Shown one piece after another: positions 1 through 5,978 of a stretch of DNA of 9,422 bases. The position numbers and the translations under genes were made by a program. Within the stretch, counting starts at the first letter, position 1, and each line of letters begins with the position of its first letter. Where the stretch lies: positions 1 to 9,422 of the forward strand of contig WFUQ01000001.1 of the NCBI GenBank assembly GCA_015484935.1, read 5' to 3'. The notes beneath the pieces were generated by a model, which searched no databases, was not told the DNA's origin, and saw nothing but the letters and a program-made list of their open reading frames with translations. Source of the stretch: Gammaproteobacteria bacterium (GTDB lineage: Bacteria > Pseudomonadota > Gammaproteobacteria > SZUA-229).

Positions 1-824
1 CCACTACCTGTGATGCTGTTCTGATTGGTGTTGAGCAGTTCCGTGAGCGCACCGGTAGAAGCATCCCAGGAATAGATGACATCCCTCGCCGTACCGAAGA
101 AGCTATGTTTCTTAGCCGTAAAAAAGACATCGCCGGATGCATCCATAACCGGATTGATGAAAAACAGGTTCTCACCGGCACCATGTACGATCAACCGGGC
201 ATCACCGGTATCCGCATCCATCGACCACAGCCCGGTATCCTGCGTCGCAGACGCTGCCCCATAGTATGTCTTGAGAAGGATATTGCCATTATCATTCTGA
301 TTACTCTGAAAACGTGTAATCGTCTGATTGATGCCGGGCAGTGACTGCCTCTCCTGCACCAGTTTTTTTACAACACCAGTATCACCTACACTCCATAAAG
401 CCTCATTACCACCACTTTCGTCACCCACGAAAGCGATCTGATTATTATTGGCGATCGAAGCACTGGGACCCGTAGGACCAAAATCATAGGCACCACCGAA
501 ACTCTGAGTAGATGGCTGCCCGTTTAATGCAACCAGTGTTTGAGAACCGCTTGCCGACATCGAATATAGCGCCGGTATCGAACGATTGGCAGCGAACACG
601 CTTGCACCAAACACCAGATTGCCGCTATTGTTGATTGAAGGTCGACCTAAGACATTAAAGCGCGGAGGCTCCGCACTATTCAATGGTATCGAGTCCGGTA
701 TGGTGGCTTCACTGCCCAGCGCCAACACGCGATCATACTCAAAGGCAAGAGGGGTTCCATTTGCGCTCAACGTGAATAGCGAAAACAGAACGGCGGATAA
801 TAAAGCAATAACAATCTTTTGCAT
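1..824 (-). CDS. Partial secreted protein with NxxGxxxF-type tandem repeats
   Basis: This reading frame stays open from an ATG at 824-822 to the left edge, giving 274 residues and no stop; the C-terminus lies outside the window. A good ribosome site (AAGGGG, 8 bases before the ATG) fixes the start. Residues 1-22 look like a signal peptide: MQK, then a hydrophobic stretch ending near LSANG. The mature part has four copies of a motif close to NxxGxxxF, at residues 65-72 (NNSGNLVF), 125-132 (degenerate, ANNNQIAF), 177-184 (NDNGNILL) and 228-235 (DASGDVFF). They are 51-60 residues apart, and each is followed about 20 residues later by LYS, LWS, LWS or IYS. The spacing suggests blades of a beta-propeller or similar repeat fold. 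This resembles the family named 'choice-of-anchor tandem repeat NxxGxxxF', whose members end in different sorting signals such as PEP-CTERM. The anchor cannot be seen, so surface attachment is inference. Function is unknown. Confidence 0.85.
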   Translation of the reverse strand, partial: MQKIVIALLSAVLFSLFTLSANGTPLAFEYDRVLALGSEATIPDSIPLNSAEPPRFNVLGRPSINNSGNLVFGASVFAANRSIPALYSMSASGSQTLVALNGQPSTQSFGGAYDFGPTGPSASIANNNQIAFVGDESGGNEALWSVGDTGVVKKLVQERQSLPGINQTITRFQSNQNDNGNILLKTYYGAASATQDTGLWSMDADTGDARLIVHGAGENLFFINPVMDASGDVFFTAKKHSFFGTARDVIYSWDASTGALTELLNTNQNSITGS

Positions 825-968
825 CTTCAGCACCCCTTCAAATCATTTGAAACACCCAATACAACAGCACTTACTACGACCAGCTAAAACTGCGATGCAA
901 AAATCACACCTACAATCCTATCCCTATGTTTTTAAACAATTCCACAATTGGACCTTGTTTAGCCCCAC

Positions 969-997
969 TTAAAATTGTAAATAATTGTGACAGTCAA
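969..997 (-). promoter_or_regulatory. Possible sigma70 promoter of the secreted-protein gene
   Basis: On the minus strand TTGACT (997-992, five of six consensus bases) is followed after 17 bases by TTTTAA (974-969), a weak -10 box. Transcription would start near 962 and leave an untranslated leader of about 138 bases before the gene starting at 824. The leader region 825-968 holds no other gene that I can see. The weak -10 box keeps confidence low. Confidence 0.35.
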
Positions 998-1052
998 GCG
1001 AGATTACAGCCACATAGATACGGCCACACTACCCATATCAGAACCCCAAACG

Positions 1053-1091
1053 CAAAAAGCACAAAGCCCCTGAAAGGGGCTTTGTGCTTTT
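1053..1091 (-). terminator. Intrinsic terminator after tRNA-Gln
   Basis: Positions 1055-1070 and 1076-1091 form a perfect 16-bp inverted repeat with a 5-base loop. On the minus strand it reads as a hairpin ending in a TTTTT run then GCG. It begins one base after the CCA end of the tRNA and should end the rplM-rpsI-tRNA transcript. The other strand also has a short T run, so it could act in both directions. Confidence 0.9.
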
Positions 1092-1092
1092 A

Positions 1093-1166
1093 TGGCTGGG
1101 GAACAAGGATTTGAACCTTGATTGACGGAGTCAGAGTCCGTTGTCCTGCCGTTAGACGATTCCCCA
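1093..1166 (-). tRNA. tRNA-Gln (anticodon CTG)
   Basis: The 74-base minus-strand sequence folds as a complete cloverleaf. The acceptor TGGGGAA pairs with TTCCCCA, the D stem is GTC/GAC, the anticodon stem is ACGGA/TCCGT with loop CTCTGAC, and the T stem is CAAGG/CCTTG with loop TTCAAAT. The discriminator is G and CCA is encoded. The anticodon CTG reads CAG (glutamine). The U1-A72 end pair and G73 fit bacterial tRNA-Gln. It starts 34 bases after the rpsI stop with no terminator between, so it is probably made from the ribosomal protein transcript and processed out; the short gap shows no convincing promoter of its own. Confidence 0.96.
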
Positions 1167-1200
1167 AATATGAGAGAAATAGAGCAGGTATCGACCCGAC

Positions 1201-1593
1201 CTAACGTTTCGAGAACTGTGTCGCGCGACGTGCTTTGCGCAGACCCACTTTCTTACGTTCTACTTCACGTGCATCGCGAGTGACGAAACCGGCTTTGCGC
1301 AGTGCACCGCGCAGGCTGCCATCGTACTCCATCAGAGCGCGTGTGATGCCATGACGGATGGCGCCGGCCTGGCCTGAGATACCACCACCTGCTACACGGA
1401 TGTTCAGGTCAAACTTGTCAGTCATCTCGACCAGCTCCAGTGGCTGGCGTACGACCATCTGCGCAGTCTCACGACCGAAGAAGACTTCGAGTGAACGCCC
1501 ATTGATGGTGATGTCACCACTGCCGTTTTTCAGATAGACACGTGCGCTTGATGATTTGCGACGACCGGTTGCGTAATACTGTTGTTCTGCCAT
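1201..1593 (-). CDS. rpsI: 30S ribosomal protein S9
   Basis: 130 residues, the usual length for S9. It starts [19 protein letters not shown], has the conserved [18 protein letters not shown] stretch in the middle, and ends in the basic tail QFSKR that reaches the ribosomal P site in known structures. It is a structural protein of the small-subunit head. The gene begins 9 bases after the rplM stop; its likely ribosome site (AGGG) overlaps that stop codon, so translation is probably coupled to rplM. This two-gene order is the standard L13-S9 operon. A tRNA-Gln gene and a strong terminator follow at once. Confidence 0.98.
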   Translation of the reverse strand: MAEQQYYATGRRKSSSARVYLKNGSGDITINGRSLEVFFGRETAQMVVRQPLELVEMTDKFDLNIRVAGGGISGQAGAIRHGITRALMEYDGSLRGALRKAGFVTRDAREVERKKVGLRKARRATQFSKR

Positions 1594-1602
1594 GTGACTA
1601 CC

Positions 1603-2031
1603 CTAGATTTCCAGTGGCTGTGGCTGCTGTGCAGCGTGGTTATGAGTTGCGCCCGCATAGACTTTCAGTTTGCGGTACATGGCACGACCTAATGGGTTCT
1701 TAGGCAACATACCTTTTACTGCGGTTTCGATGACACGCTCTGGCGCTCTCTCGATCATATCTTCGAAGTTGGTAGACTTCATGCCACCCAGGTAACCTGA
1801 ATGTCTGTAGTACATCTTATCCTTCGCTTTATTACCTGTTACACGGACTTTCTCAGCATTGATGACTACGATATAGTCACCGGTATCGACGTGAGGGGTA
1901 TAGATCGCTTTGTGCTTGCCACGCAATCTGCGAGCAATCTCAGTGGCGATACGACCCAGTGTCTTACCGTCTGCATCGATTAGAAACCAGTCACGTTTTA
2001 CGTCGTCGGCTTTAGCGCTGATAGTTTTCAT
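1603..2031 (-). CDS. rplM: 50S ribosomal protein L13
   Basis: 142 residues from the ATG at 2031-2029, the same length as E. coli L13. Conserved stretches are [39 protein letters not shown], the [20 protein letters not shown] block and the [10 protein letters not shown] end. An in-frame start 10 codons upstream (2061) would add residues absent from the family; the start at 2031 has an AGGA ribosome site about 8 bases away, so I chose it. L13 is an early-assembling large-subunit protein. In E. coli it represses its own operon through the mRNA leader; the structured leader here (see 2032-2117) would permit the same control, which is inference. Confidence 0.98.
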   Translation of the reverse strand: MKTISAKADDVKRDWFLIDADGKTLGRIATEIARRLRGKHKAIYTPHVDTGDYIVVINAEKVRVTGNKAKDKMYYRHSGYLGGMKSTNFEDMIERAPERVIETAVKGMLPKNPLGRAMYRKLKVYAGATHNHAAQQPQPLEI

Positions 2032-2117
2032 GTGTGATCCTGAATTATGGCCCGGTCGCAATGCTTGCCCGATGCCGATTCCGCAGCTATTGGAGCTACG
2101 CTAAACAAAGGAGCGGA
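2032..2117 (-). promoter_or_regulatory. Structured 5' leader of rplM-rpsI
   Basis: This is the mRNA leader of about 80 bases expected from the proximal promoter. It contains a clear stem-loop at 2100-2082 (minus strand CGTAGCT, loop CCAAT, AGCTGCG; 7 bp with one G-U pair). Closer to the ATG is a GC-rich stretch in which GCAA-GCA-TTGC (2069-2059) forms a short inner stem flanked by GGC/GCC. The AGGA ribosome site follows directly. Ribosomal protein operons are often controlled by the encoded protein binding such leaders; L13 does so in E. coli. Whether these stems are the L13 site cannot be told from one sequence. Confidence 0.4.
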
Positions 2118-2146
2118 ATAATACAGAAAAGACCCGCGACAAACAA
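2118..2146 (-). promoter_or_regulatory. Proximal promoter of rplM-rpsI
   Basis: On the minus strand TTGTTT (2146-2141) is separated by exactly 17 bases from TATTAT (2123-2118), which matches the -10 consensus at five of six positions. Transcription would begin near 2111, about 80 bases before the rplM ATG. Lying downstream of the terminator at 2193-2222, it lets rplM-rpsI be expressed independently of the distal promoter. Confidence 0.65.
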
Positions 2147-2151
2147 GCGAT

Positions 2152-2169
2152 TTAGCGGCTTCCCGCTAA
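2152..2169. terminator. Small hairpin with T run on the plus strand
   Basis: TTAGCGG (2152-2158) and CCGCTAA (2163-2169) are perfectly complementary around a CTTC loop. On the plus strand a C and then TTTTT follow, which looks like a short intrinsic terminator for antisense transcription entering from the rplM side. On the minus strand the same hairpin (loop GAAG) would sit in the leader of any read-through transcript from the distal promoter. Its role is uncertain. Confidence 0.3.
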
Positions 2170-2192
2170 CTTTTTATCTGTTTCGAGCAGGC

Positions 2193-2222
2193 AAAAAAAA
2201 GCGCGAACAAGGTGTTCGCGCT
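2193..2222 (-). terminator. Strong intrinsic terminator upstream of rplM
   Basis: AGCGCGAACA (2200-2209) and TGTTCGCGCT (2213-2222) form a perfect 10-bp stem with a 3-base loop. Read on the minus strand it is followed by a run of eight T, the classic Rho-independent form. It lies about 45 bases downstream of the expected start of the distal promoter and before the proximal rplM promoter. It should therefore end a short RNA, and would also stop transcripts from the ferredoxin gene. Confidence 0.9.
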
Positions 2223-2266
2223 AAATAAACCACCAAAGGGAGGATGGAGGAGTAAATCAATAAGTT
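2193..2266 (-). ncRNA. Candidate small RNA or attenuated leader, about 74 nt
   Basis: A strong promoter (2301-2274) and a strong terminator (2222-2193) on the minus strand bound a transcript of about 74 bases with no plausible coding frame. Its 5' half has a C-rich segment, CTCCTCCATCCTCCC (2252-2238), complementary to Shine-Dalgarno sequences. Part of it can sit in the loop of a weak hairpin (CCATC 2246-2242 with GGTGG 2233-2229, loop CTCCCTTT). The 3' end is the terminator hairpin with a U8 tail, as in Hfq-binding small RNAs. The alternative is an attenuated leader of rplM: GGTG(G)TT just upstream could pair with AACACC inside the terminator and disrupt it. I do not recognise it as a known RNA family. 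Confidence 0.45.
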
Positions 2267-2273
2267 GAGAAGT

Positions 2274-2301
2274 ATATTAGCATATTATTATTTACTGTCA
2301 A
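2274..2301 (-). promoter_or_regulatory. Strong distal sigma70 promoter
   Basis: On the minus strand a perfect TTGACA -35 box (2301-2296) is followed after 16 bases by TAATAT (2279-2274). The TGC just before that box matches the extended -10 form. The surroundings are very AT-rich. The start should lie near 2266. It is the best promoter in the window, yet it points into a terminator only some 45 bases downstream. Confidence 0.75.
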
Positions 2302-2362
2302 CTTTTATTTGCGCTATTTTCGTCTCCTCCGCCACATTCTGAAATTATCATTTTATTTTCAA

Positions 2363-2677
2363 TCAGTTATCGATCAACAGACGCTCCACCAGCTGACCAT
2401 TCATCAGATGCGATTCGATGATCTCGTCGATATCGCTGCGGTCGAGGTACTGATACCAGACCGCCTGCGGGTAGATCACCAGTACCGGCCCCAGTTCACA
2501 GCGGTCGAGACAGCCAGCCGAATTGATACGCACCTTGCCTTGTCCGGAGAGACCCAACTGTTTGATTCTGGCCTTGGCGTAATTGCGTATCTCGGTGGCA
2601 TTGCACTGCTCACAGCACGGCTCACCGTTGTCCCGCTGGTTGGTGCAGAAAAATACATGGTACTGATAGTGCGACAT
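2363..2677 (-). CDS. Thioredoxin-like [2Fe-2S] ferredoxin
   Basis: 104 residues. The expected cluster ligands of this ferredoxin type are present: C11 (FFCTNQRD), C22 (in GEPCCEQC), C56 and C60 (AGCLDRCELGP). Next comes the family's VIYPQAVWY segment and an ending close to DEIIESHL-GQLVERLLI. The pattern matches the dimeric thioredoxin-fold ferredoxins known from Aquifex and Azotobacter, also related to the NuoE subunit of complex I. It is presumably a soluble one-electron carrier in the cytoplasm; its partner is unknown. C21 and C25 are extra cysteines near the second ligand. A GGAG ribosome site lies 6 bases before the ATG. The gene is divergent from coq7 across 153 bases in which I find no convincing promoter for this gene. 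Function as a ferredoxin is confident, the pathway is not. Confidence 0.93.
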   Translation of the reverse strand: MSHYQYHVFFCTNQRDNGEPCCEQCNATEIRNYAKARIKQLGLSGQGKVRINSAGCLDRCELGPVLVIYPQAVWYQYLDRSDIDEIIESHLMNGQLVERLLIDN

Positions 2678-2768
2678 GACTGGCTCCGGATTCGCTTGGG
2701 TCGAGGGCGACTATCTTGCACGACTGACACAAACACGACAAACCCTGCCCTCGCCTGTCGGTAACGGC

Positions 2769-2798
2769 TTATCATTGCGGCGGTAAATCGTTTAATAT
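2769..2798 (+). promoter_or_regulatory. Possible coq7 promoter
   Basis: TTATCA (2769-2774, four of six -35 bases) and TAATAT (2793-2798, four of six -10 bases) are 18 bases apart, so transcription would start about 25 bases before the coq7 ATG. The match is moderate. It lies in the 153-base divergent gap (2678-2830) shared with the ferredoxin gene. Confidence 0.4.
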
Positions 2799-2830
2799 CT
2801 AGCCACTGCCACCACTGCCGATAAAGACGT

Positions 2831-3469
2831 ATGAGAACCTACACTGCTCTGGATAAACTGGTGATGAGCGCGGATACCGCACTGCGCACCATCGTCGGTA
2901 AACCGATCGTGACCGAACGCGACTATCCGGCACAGGAAGTCGAGGATGCCCCGCTGGACGACAAGCAACGCAAACATATCGCCGGTCTGATGCGGGTCAA
3001 CCATGCCGGAGAAGTCTCTGCACAAGCCCTGTATCAGGGACAGGCTCTGACCGCACGTGACCAGACGGTAAAGGCCAAACTGGAACAGTCTGCCATCGAG
3101 GAAAACGATCATCTGGCGTGGACCGAAGCGCGACTGCACGAACTCGGTGACCGCACCAGTCTGCTCAACCCGCTATGGTATGCCGGTTCATTTGCTATCG
3201 GCGCGTTTGCCGGTGCACTGGGCGACAAATGGAGTCTGGGCTTTCTTGCCGAGACTGAACATCAGGTGGTGGCACATCTGGATTCGCACCTGCAACAGCT
3301 ACCTAAAAGTGACGGCCGCAGTCGTGCTGTTCTGGAACAGATGAAAATCGATGAAGCCAAACATGCCACTACTGCGATCAAACACGGTGCCGCTGCTTTA
3401 CCACCACCTGTGAAGAAACTGATGACCGCGATGTCAGAAGTGATGACGCGCAGCGCTTACTGGCTATAG
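2831..3469 (+). CDS. coq7: Coq7-type demethoxyubiquinone hydroxylase
   Basis: 212 residues. This diiron ferritin-like enzyme adds the C6 hydroxyl in ubiquinone synthesis (demethoxyubiquinone to demethylubiquinone) using O2; it does the job of the flavoenzyme UbiF in E. coli. The six ligand positions are visible: E61 (RVNHAGEV), E91 and H94 (EENDH), E143 (ETEHQ), E175 and H178 (DEAKH). Also conserved are AQALYQGQALTAR (64-76) and the end VMTRSAYWL. It is a peripheral membrane protein acting on quinone intermediates. The start matches relatives (residues LDKLVMSADTALRT follow), though the ribosome site is weak (AAAGA). Its presence implies aerobic ubiquinone synthesis. The gene converges on the VOC gene with only 24 bases between stops and no clear terminator. 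Confidence 0.96.
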   Translation: MRTYTALDKLVMSADTALRTIVGKPIVTERDYPAQEVEDAPLDDKQRKHIAGLMRVNHAGEVSAQALYQGQALTARDQTVKAKLEQSAIEENDHLAWTEARLHELGDRTSLLNPLWYAGSFAIGAFAGALGDKWSLGFLAETEHQVVAHLDSHLQQLPKSDGRSRAVLEQMKIDEAKHATTAIKHGAAALPPPVKKLMTAMSEVMTRSAYWL

Positions 3470-3493
3470 CGACAACGGTAAACCGAGGATATC

Positions 3494-3901
3494 TCAGGCA
3501 TCGCCTGCCGAGATCGGCGGGTGGTAGATGATCTGCACCACATTACCGTCCGGGTCTTTACAGTAGAAACTACGTGCACCGTCACGGTGTTGCTTCACGT
3601 CCGAACACATCTCTACCTGATGCTGTTGCAGAAAATCGTACCAGGCATCGACATCTTCCGGTCGCCGCATGATGAAACCGAGATGGTCAAGCGACTGATG
3701 CTCTCTGTCTATCGACTTGCCGGCACTGTGCAATGCCAGATTGTCGCTGCCTGAACACAGGTAGATATTATCTGCATCGGGCTGCCATTCTATCTGCATG
3801 CCGAGCAGGTCTCGATAGAAATGCAGACAGGCATCCATATCTTCGATGTTCAATGCCAGATGATGCATACCCTGTGTAGCAGGTGGTCGTAATCGCGTCA
3901 T
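3494..3901 (-). CDS. Glyoxalase/bleomycin-resistance-fold (VOC) protein
   Basis: 135 residues from the ATG at 3901, 5 bases after the upstream stop codon. A start at 3940 would lie inside the preceding gene, so I reject it. The fold is clear: GMHHLALNIEDMDACLHFYR (11-30) and LDHLGFIM (71-78) open the two beta-alpha-beta-beta-beta modules, and FYCKDPDGNVVQIIYH (112-127) closes the second. In metal-dependent members the ligands are His in the first motif (H14 here), His in DHLGF (H73) and usually Glu after DPDGN; here that last place is Q123, so metal binding may be altered. Members include glyoxalases, extradiol dioxygenases and antibiotic-resistance proteins; the substrate cannot be named. 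It is the last gene of the yhfA-DUF885-VOC operon. Confidence 0.88.
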   Translation of the reverse strand: MTRLRPPATQGMHHLALNIEDMDACLHFYRDLLGMQIEWQPDADNIYLCSGSDNLALHSAGKSIDREHQSLDHLGFIMRRPEDVDAWYDFLQQHQVEMCSDVKQHRDGARSFYCKDPDGNVVQIIYHPPISAGDA

Positions 3902-3906
3902 GTGCT

Positions 3907-5559
3907 CTATTCCAGTACCGCAGTATGTACCCTGCGCCACACCGCATCACCGAACTGTTGTTCGATGATCAAGGGTAACGCTATCGACCCCTGATGCAAC
4001 AGACTGTCGTGAAACGATTTCAGACTTGCCGCACCTTTATCGACTATCTGTGCACGCGCCGATAGCAGCATCTCGGCACCGGTGGCGTAACACAGAGGTG
4101 TCGCCGGCGCACCGGTGTACCAGCTTATCTCCGCCGTTGCCTGCTGCGGTTCAAAACCCAGCTCAGCGACCAGAAGATCAGCAGCCTGTTGCTGTGTCAT
4201 CTTGCCGGTCTGCATCCTGGCGTCGATGGTGATACGCAGGCAGCGCCATAATCTGTCACGCAACAACATGAAACGATGTTCATCGCCGTTCAACCAGCCC
4301 TGTTCGATGACCAGTTGCTCACAATACAGCGCCCAGCCTTCATACAGTGAGGCGGATGCATTCAACAGTCTGGTGTAGTTGTCACGATTCGACTGATTGG
4401 CGAGGACGAACTGTAGATGATGCCCCGGAAAAGCCTCGTGCGCACAGGTCAGGTTGATGCTGGTATAGCAGTGTTCGCGCAAGCCATCCGTATCCGGCGG
4501 GGTGACATAATAATGACCGTGCTGTTCGCTATCGATGGCGGAAGGTGGATCGTAAGCCGCGAATGGGATCAACGCCTGCAGGAAACCCGGTGTCTCCTGC
4601 ACTTTCAGTGACTGCGATTGCGGCATGCTGACCAGATCACTCTGCTCCAGCCATCGATGCGCTGAACGCATACGTTCACGATAGACATCCAGTAATTTTT
4701 CCGCAGCAGGATGATCGCCCTGTATCTTCTTCAACAGTGCCGGGATATCTTCATCCCCCTGCATCTTTTTCGTCAGTGCCAGCAGTTCCTGTCGGGTCTC
4801 ATCGAACAGTCGCTCACCCAGCTTGATGATCTGGTCGGCATCGGTCGCCAGAAAATGTCTTTCGTTGAGCAAGCGATTGAAATGGTTCTGACCACAGGCG
4901 AAATCACCCTGTGCGTGTACCGCGATATCGGTTTCCAGAAATCGCGCAAACTCTTCCAGTGCGTTGGCAGCAGCATCGAACACCGGTTGCAGTTTTGCCG
5001 GATTGGTGAACCGCTGTGTTATCAGCGGATGACGACCCAGATTGCGGATGAAATCCTTGCCGGTATGACACTGTTCGACCGCACTCTGTAACCACACCGG
5101 CACCACGTGTTCCGGTGCCTGCTGCAACATGACTCTGGCACCACGACAATATTCCGGAATCGCATCCAGCCTGCGTTTGATGGCGGTATGCACGTTCTCC
5201 ACCGGATGGATCAGCAACTGGTAGATAGCATGCAAGGGGATATATTCCATCGGATTACGATAGCGCCAGTTCTGCTCTTCCAGTTCGTGCAGCTCGATAT
5301 TGGCGGCACCGCGCAACACTTTATAATCGATGGCGAGTTGCTCACTCAACTCGTCCGATGAGAACTCGTCCAGCGCCGAGAGCAGTTTCTGATCGAGTGC
5401 GATCAGTGCCCCGATGTCATCATGTTGATAACTGCGCAGGCTGCCAGCATGGGCAGACACCCCGACATCTACCGCATGTTCGGGATGGAAACGGAACCAG
5501 GCCTGGTAGTACTCACGTTGCAGGCTGCAGAATAGATCGTCAAGTGATAGTGTACTCAA
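3907..5559 (-). CDS. DUF885 family putative zinc metallopeptidase
   Basis: 550 residues, normal for DUF885. The N-terminal region is helical and variable. The signature is AHEAFPGHHLQ, with the expected zinc and catalytic residues H374, E375 and H380 (HExxxGH spacing), and LYEGWALYCEQL with E407 as the likely third ligand. YVTPPDT (351-357) and YTGAPATPLCYATG (481-494) are also typical. There is no signal peptide, so it is probably cytoplasmic, unlike many secreted relatives. The start is TTG at 5559-5557, overlapping the yhfA stop (TTGA); the next ATG is more than 100 codons in, so TTG is favoured and translation is probably coupled to yhfA. The family is peptidase-like, but substrates are largely unknown. 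Confidence 0.9.
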   Translation of the reverse strand: MSTLSLDDLFCSLQREYYQAWFRFHPEHAVDVGVSAHAGSLRSYQHDDIGALIALDQKLLSALDEFSSDELSEQLAIDYKVLRGAANIELHELEEQNWRYRNPMEYIPLHAIYQLLIHPVENVHTAIKRRLDAIPEYCRGARVMLQQAPEHVVPVWLQSAVEQCHTGKDFIRNLGRHPLITQRFTNPAKLQPVFDAAANALEEFARFLETDIAVHAQGDFACGQNHFNRLLNERHFLATDADQIIKLGERLFDETRQELLALTKKMQGDEDIPALLKKIQGDHPAAEKLLDVYRERMRSAHRWLEQSDLVSMPQSQSLKVQETPGFLQALIPFAAYDPPSAIDSEQHGHYYVTPPDTDGLREHCYTSINLTCAHEAFPGHHLQFVLANQSNRDNYTRLLNASASLYEGWALYCEQLVIEQGWLNGDEHRFMLLRDRLWRCLRITIDARMQTGKMTQQQAADLLVAELGFEPQQATAEISWYTGAPATPLCYATGAEMLLSARAQIVDKGAASLKSFHDSLLHQGSIALPLIIEQQFGDAVWRRVHTAVLE

Positions 5560-5978
5560 GATGTCGCTTCTACTATTTCAAAATCGTGACTGACATCGAC
5601 TGTGGCAGCCAGCATGATCGAGACAGAACAATATTTCTCTGCGGTCATATCGACTGCACGCTCGACTTTCTTCGCGTCCAGGCCACGACCTGTTACCACG
5701 TAATGCGCGTGTATCTTCGTGAACACCTTGGGGATGTCGCTCGCCCGCTCCGCTTCCAGCTCGACATGCACATCGACGATATCCTGACGTTGACGTTGCA
5801 GGATCATGACCACGTCAAAAGCGGTGCAGCCACCCATGCCGAGTAACACCATCTCCATCGGGCGCACGCCCATATTACGACCACCGCTATCGGGCGGCCC
5901 GTCCATCACCACCGAGTGACCACTCTCGGATTCACCGACGAAGGACATATTGTCCAGCCATTTCACTGTTGCTTTCAT
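5556..5978 (-). CDS. yhfA: OsmC family protein, YhfA type
   Basis: 140 residues. The sequence follows E. coli YhfA closely: MKATVKWLDNMSFVGES, RPMEMVLLGMGGCTAFDVV, and VDMTAEKYCSVSIML. The two family cysteines are C51 (GGC) and C117 (KYCS). In OsmC and Ohr enzymes these form the redox pair that reduces organic hydroperoxides; for YhfA itself the substrate is not established. It should be cytoplasmic and dimeric. A GGAA ribosome site lies close before the ATG. Its position divergent from crp is shared with Enterobacterales and Pseudomonas, which supports the assignment. It leads an operon with the DUF885 and VOC genes. Confidence 0.93.
   Translation of the reverse strand: MKATVKWLDNMSFVGESESGHSVVMDGPPDSGGRNMGVRPMEMVLLGMGGCTAFDVVMILQRQRQDIVDVHVELEAERASDIPKVFTKIHAHYVVTGRGLDAKKVERAVDMTAEKYCSVSIMLAATVDVSHDFEIVEATS

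Noticed and set aside
986..1002. CRP-like site TGTGACAGTCA before the secreted-protein gene
   Set aside because: Only the TGTGA half-site is present; the second half does not match TCACA.
2032..2061. Longer rplM frame with 10 extra N-terminal residues
   Set aside because: The added residues are absent from L13 proteins, the ATG at 2031 has a good AGGA site, and the extension overlaps the structured leader.
2315..2338. Minus-strand mini frame ATG TGG CGG AGG AGA CGA AAA TAG
   Set aside because: A seven-codon arginine-rich frame upstream of the distal promoter, with no ribosome site before it; most likely chance.
2309..2764. Open frame of 151 codons on the plus strand opposite the ferredoxin gene
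   Set aside because: The minus-strand ferredoxin has all cluster cysteines and a good ribosome site; the plus frame has neither motif nor start signal.
3470..3525. Terminator between the converging coq7 and VOC genes
   Set aside because: Short complementary GC stretches exist near the VOC end, but with bulges and no T run.
3902..3940. Upstream start for the VOC gene
   Set aside because: It lies inside the end of the DUF885 gene; the ATG at 3901, 5 bases after the stop, gives the normal family N-terminus.
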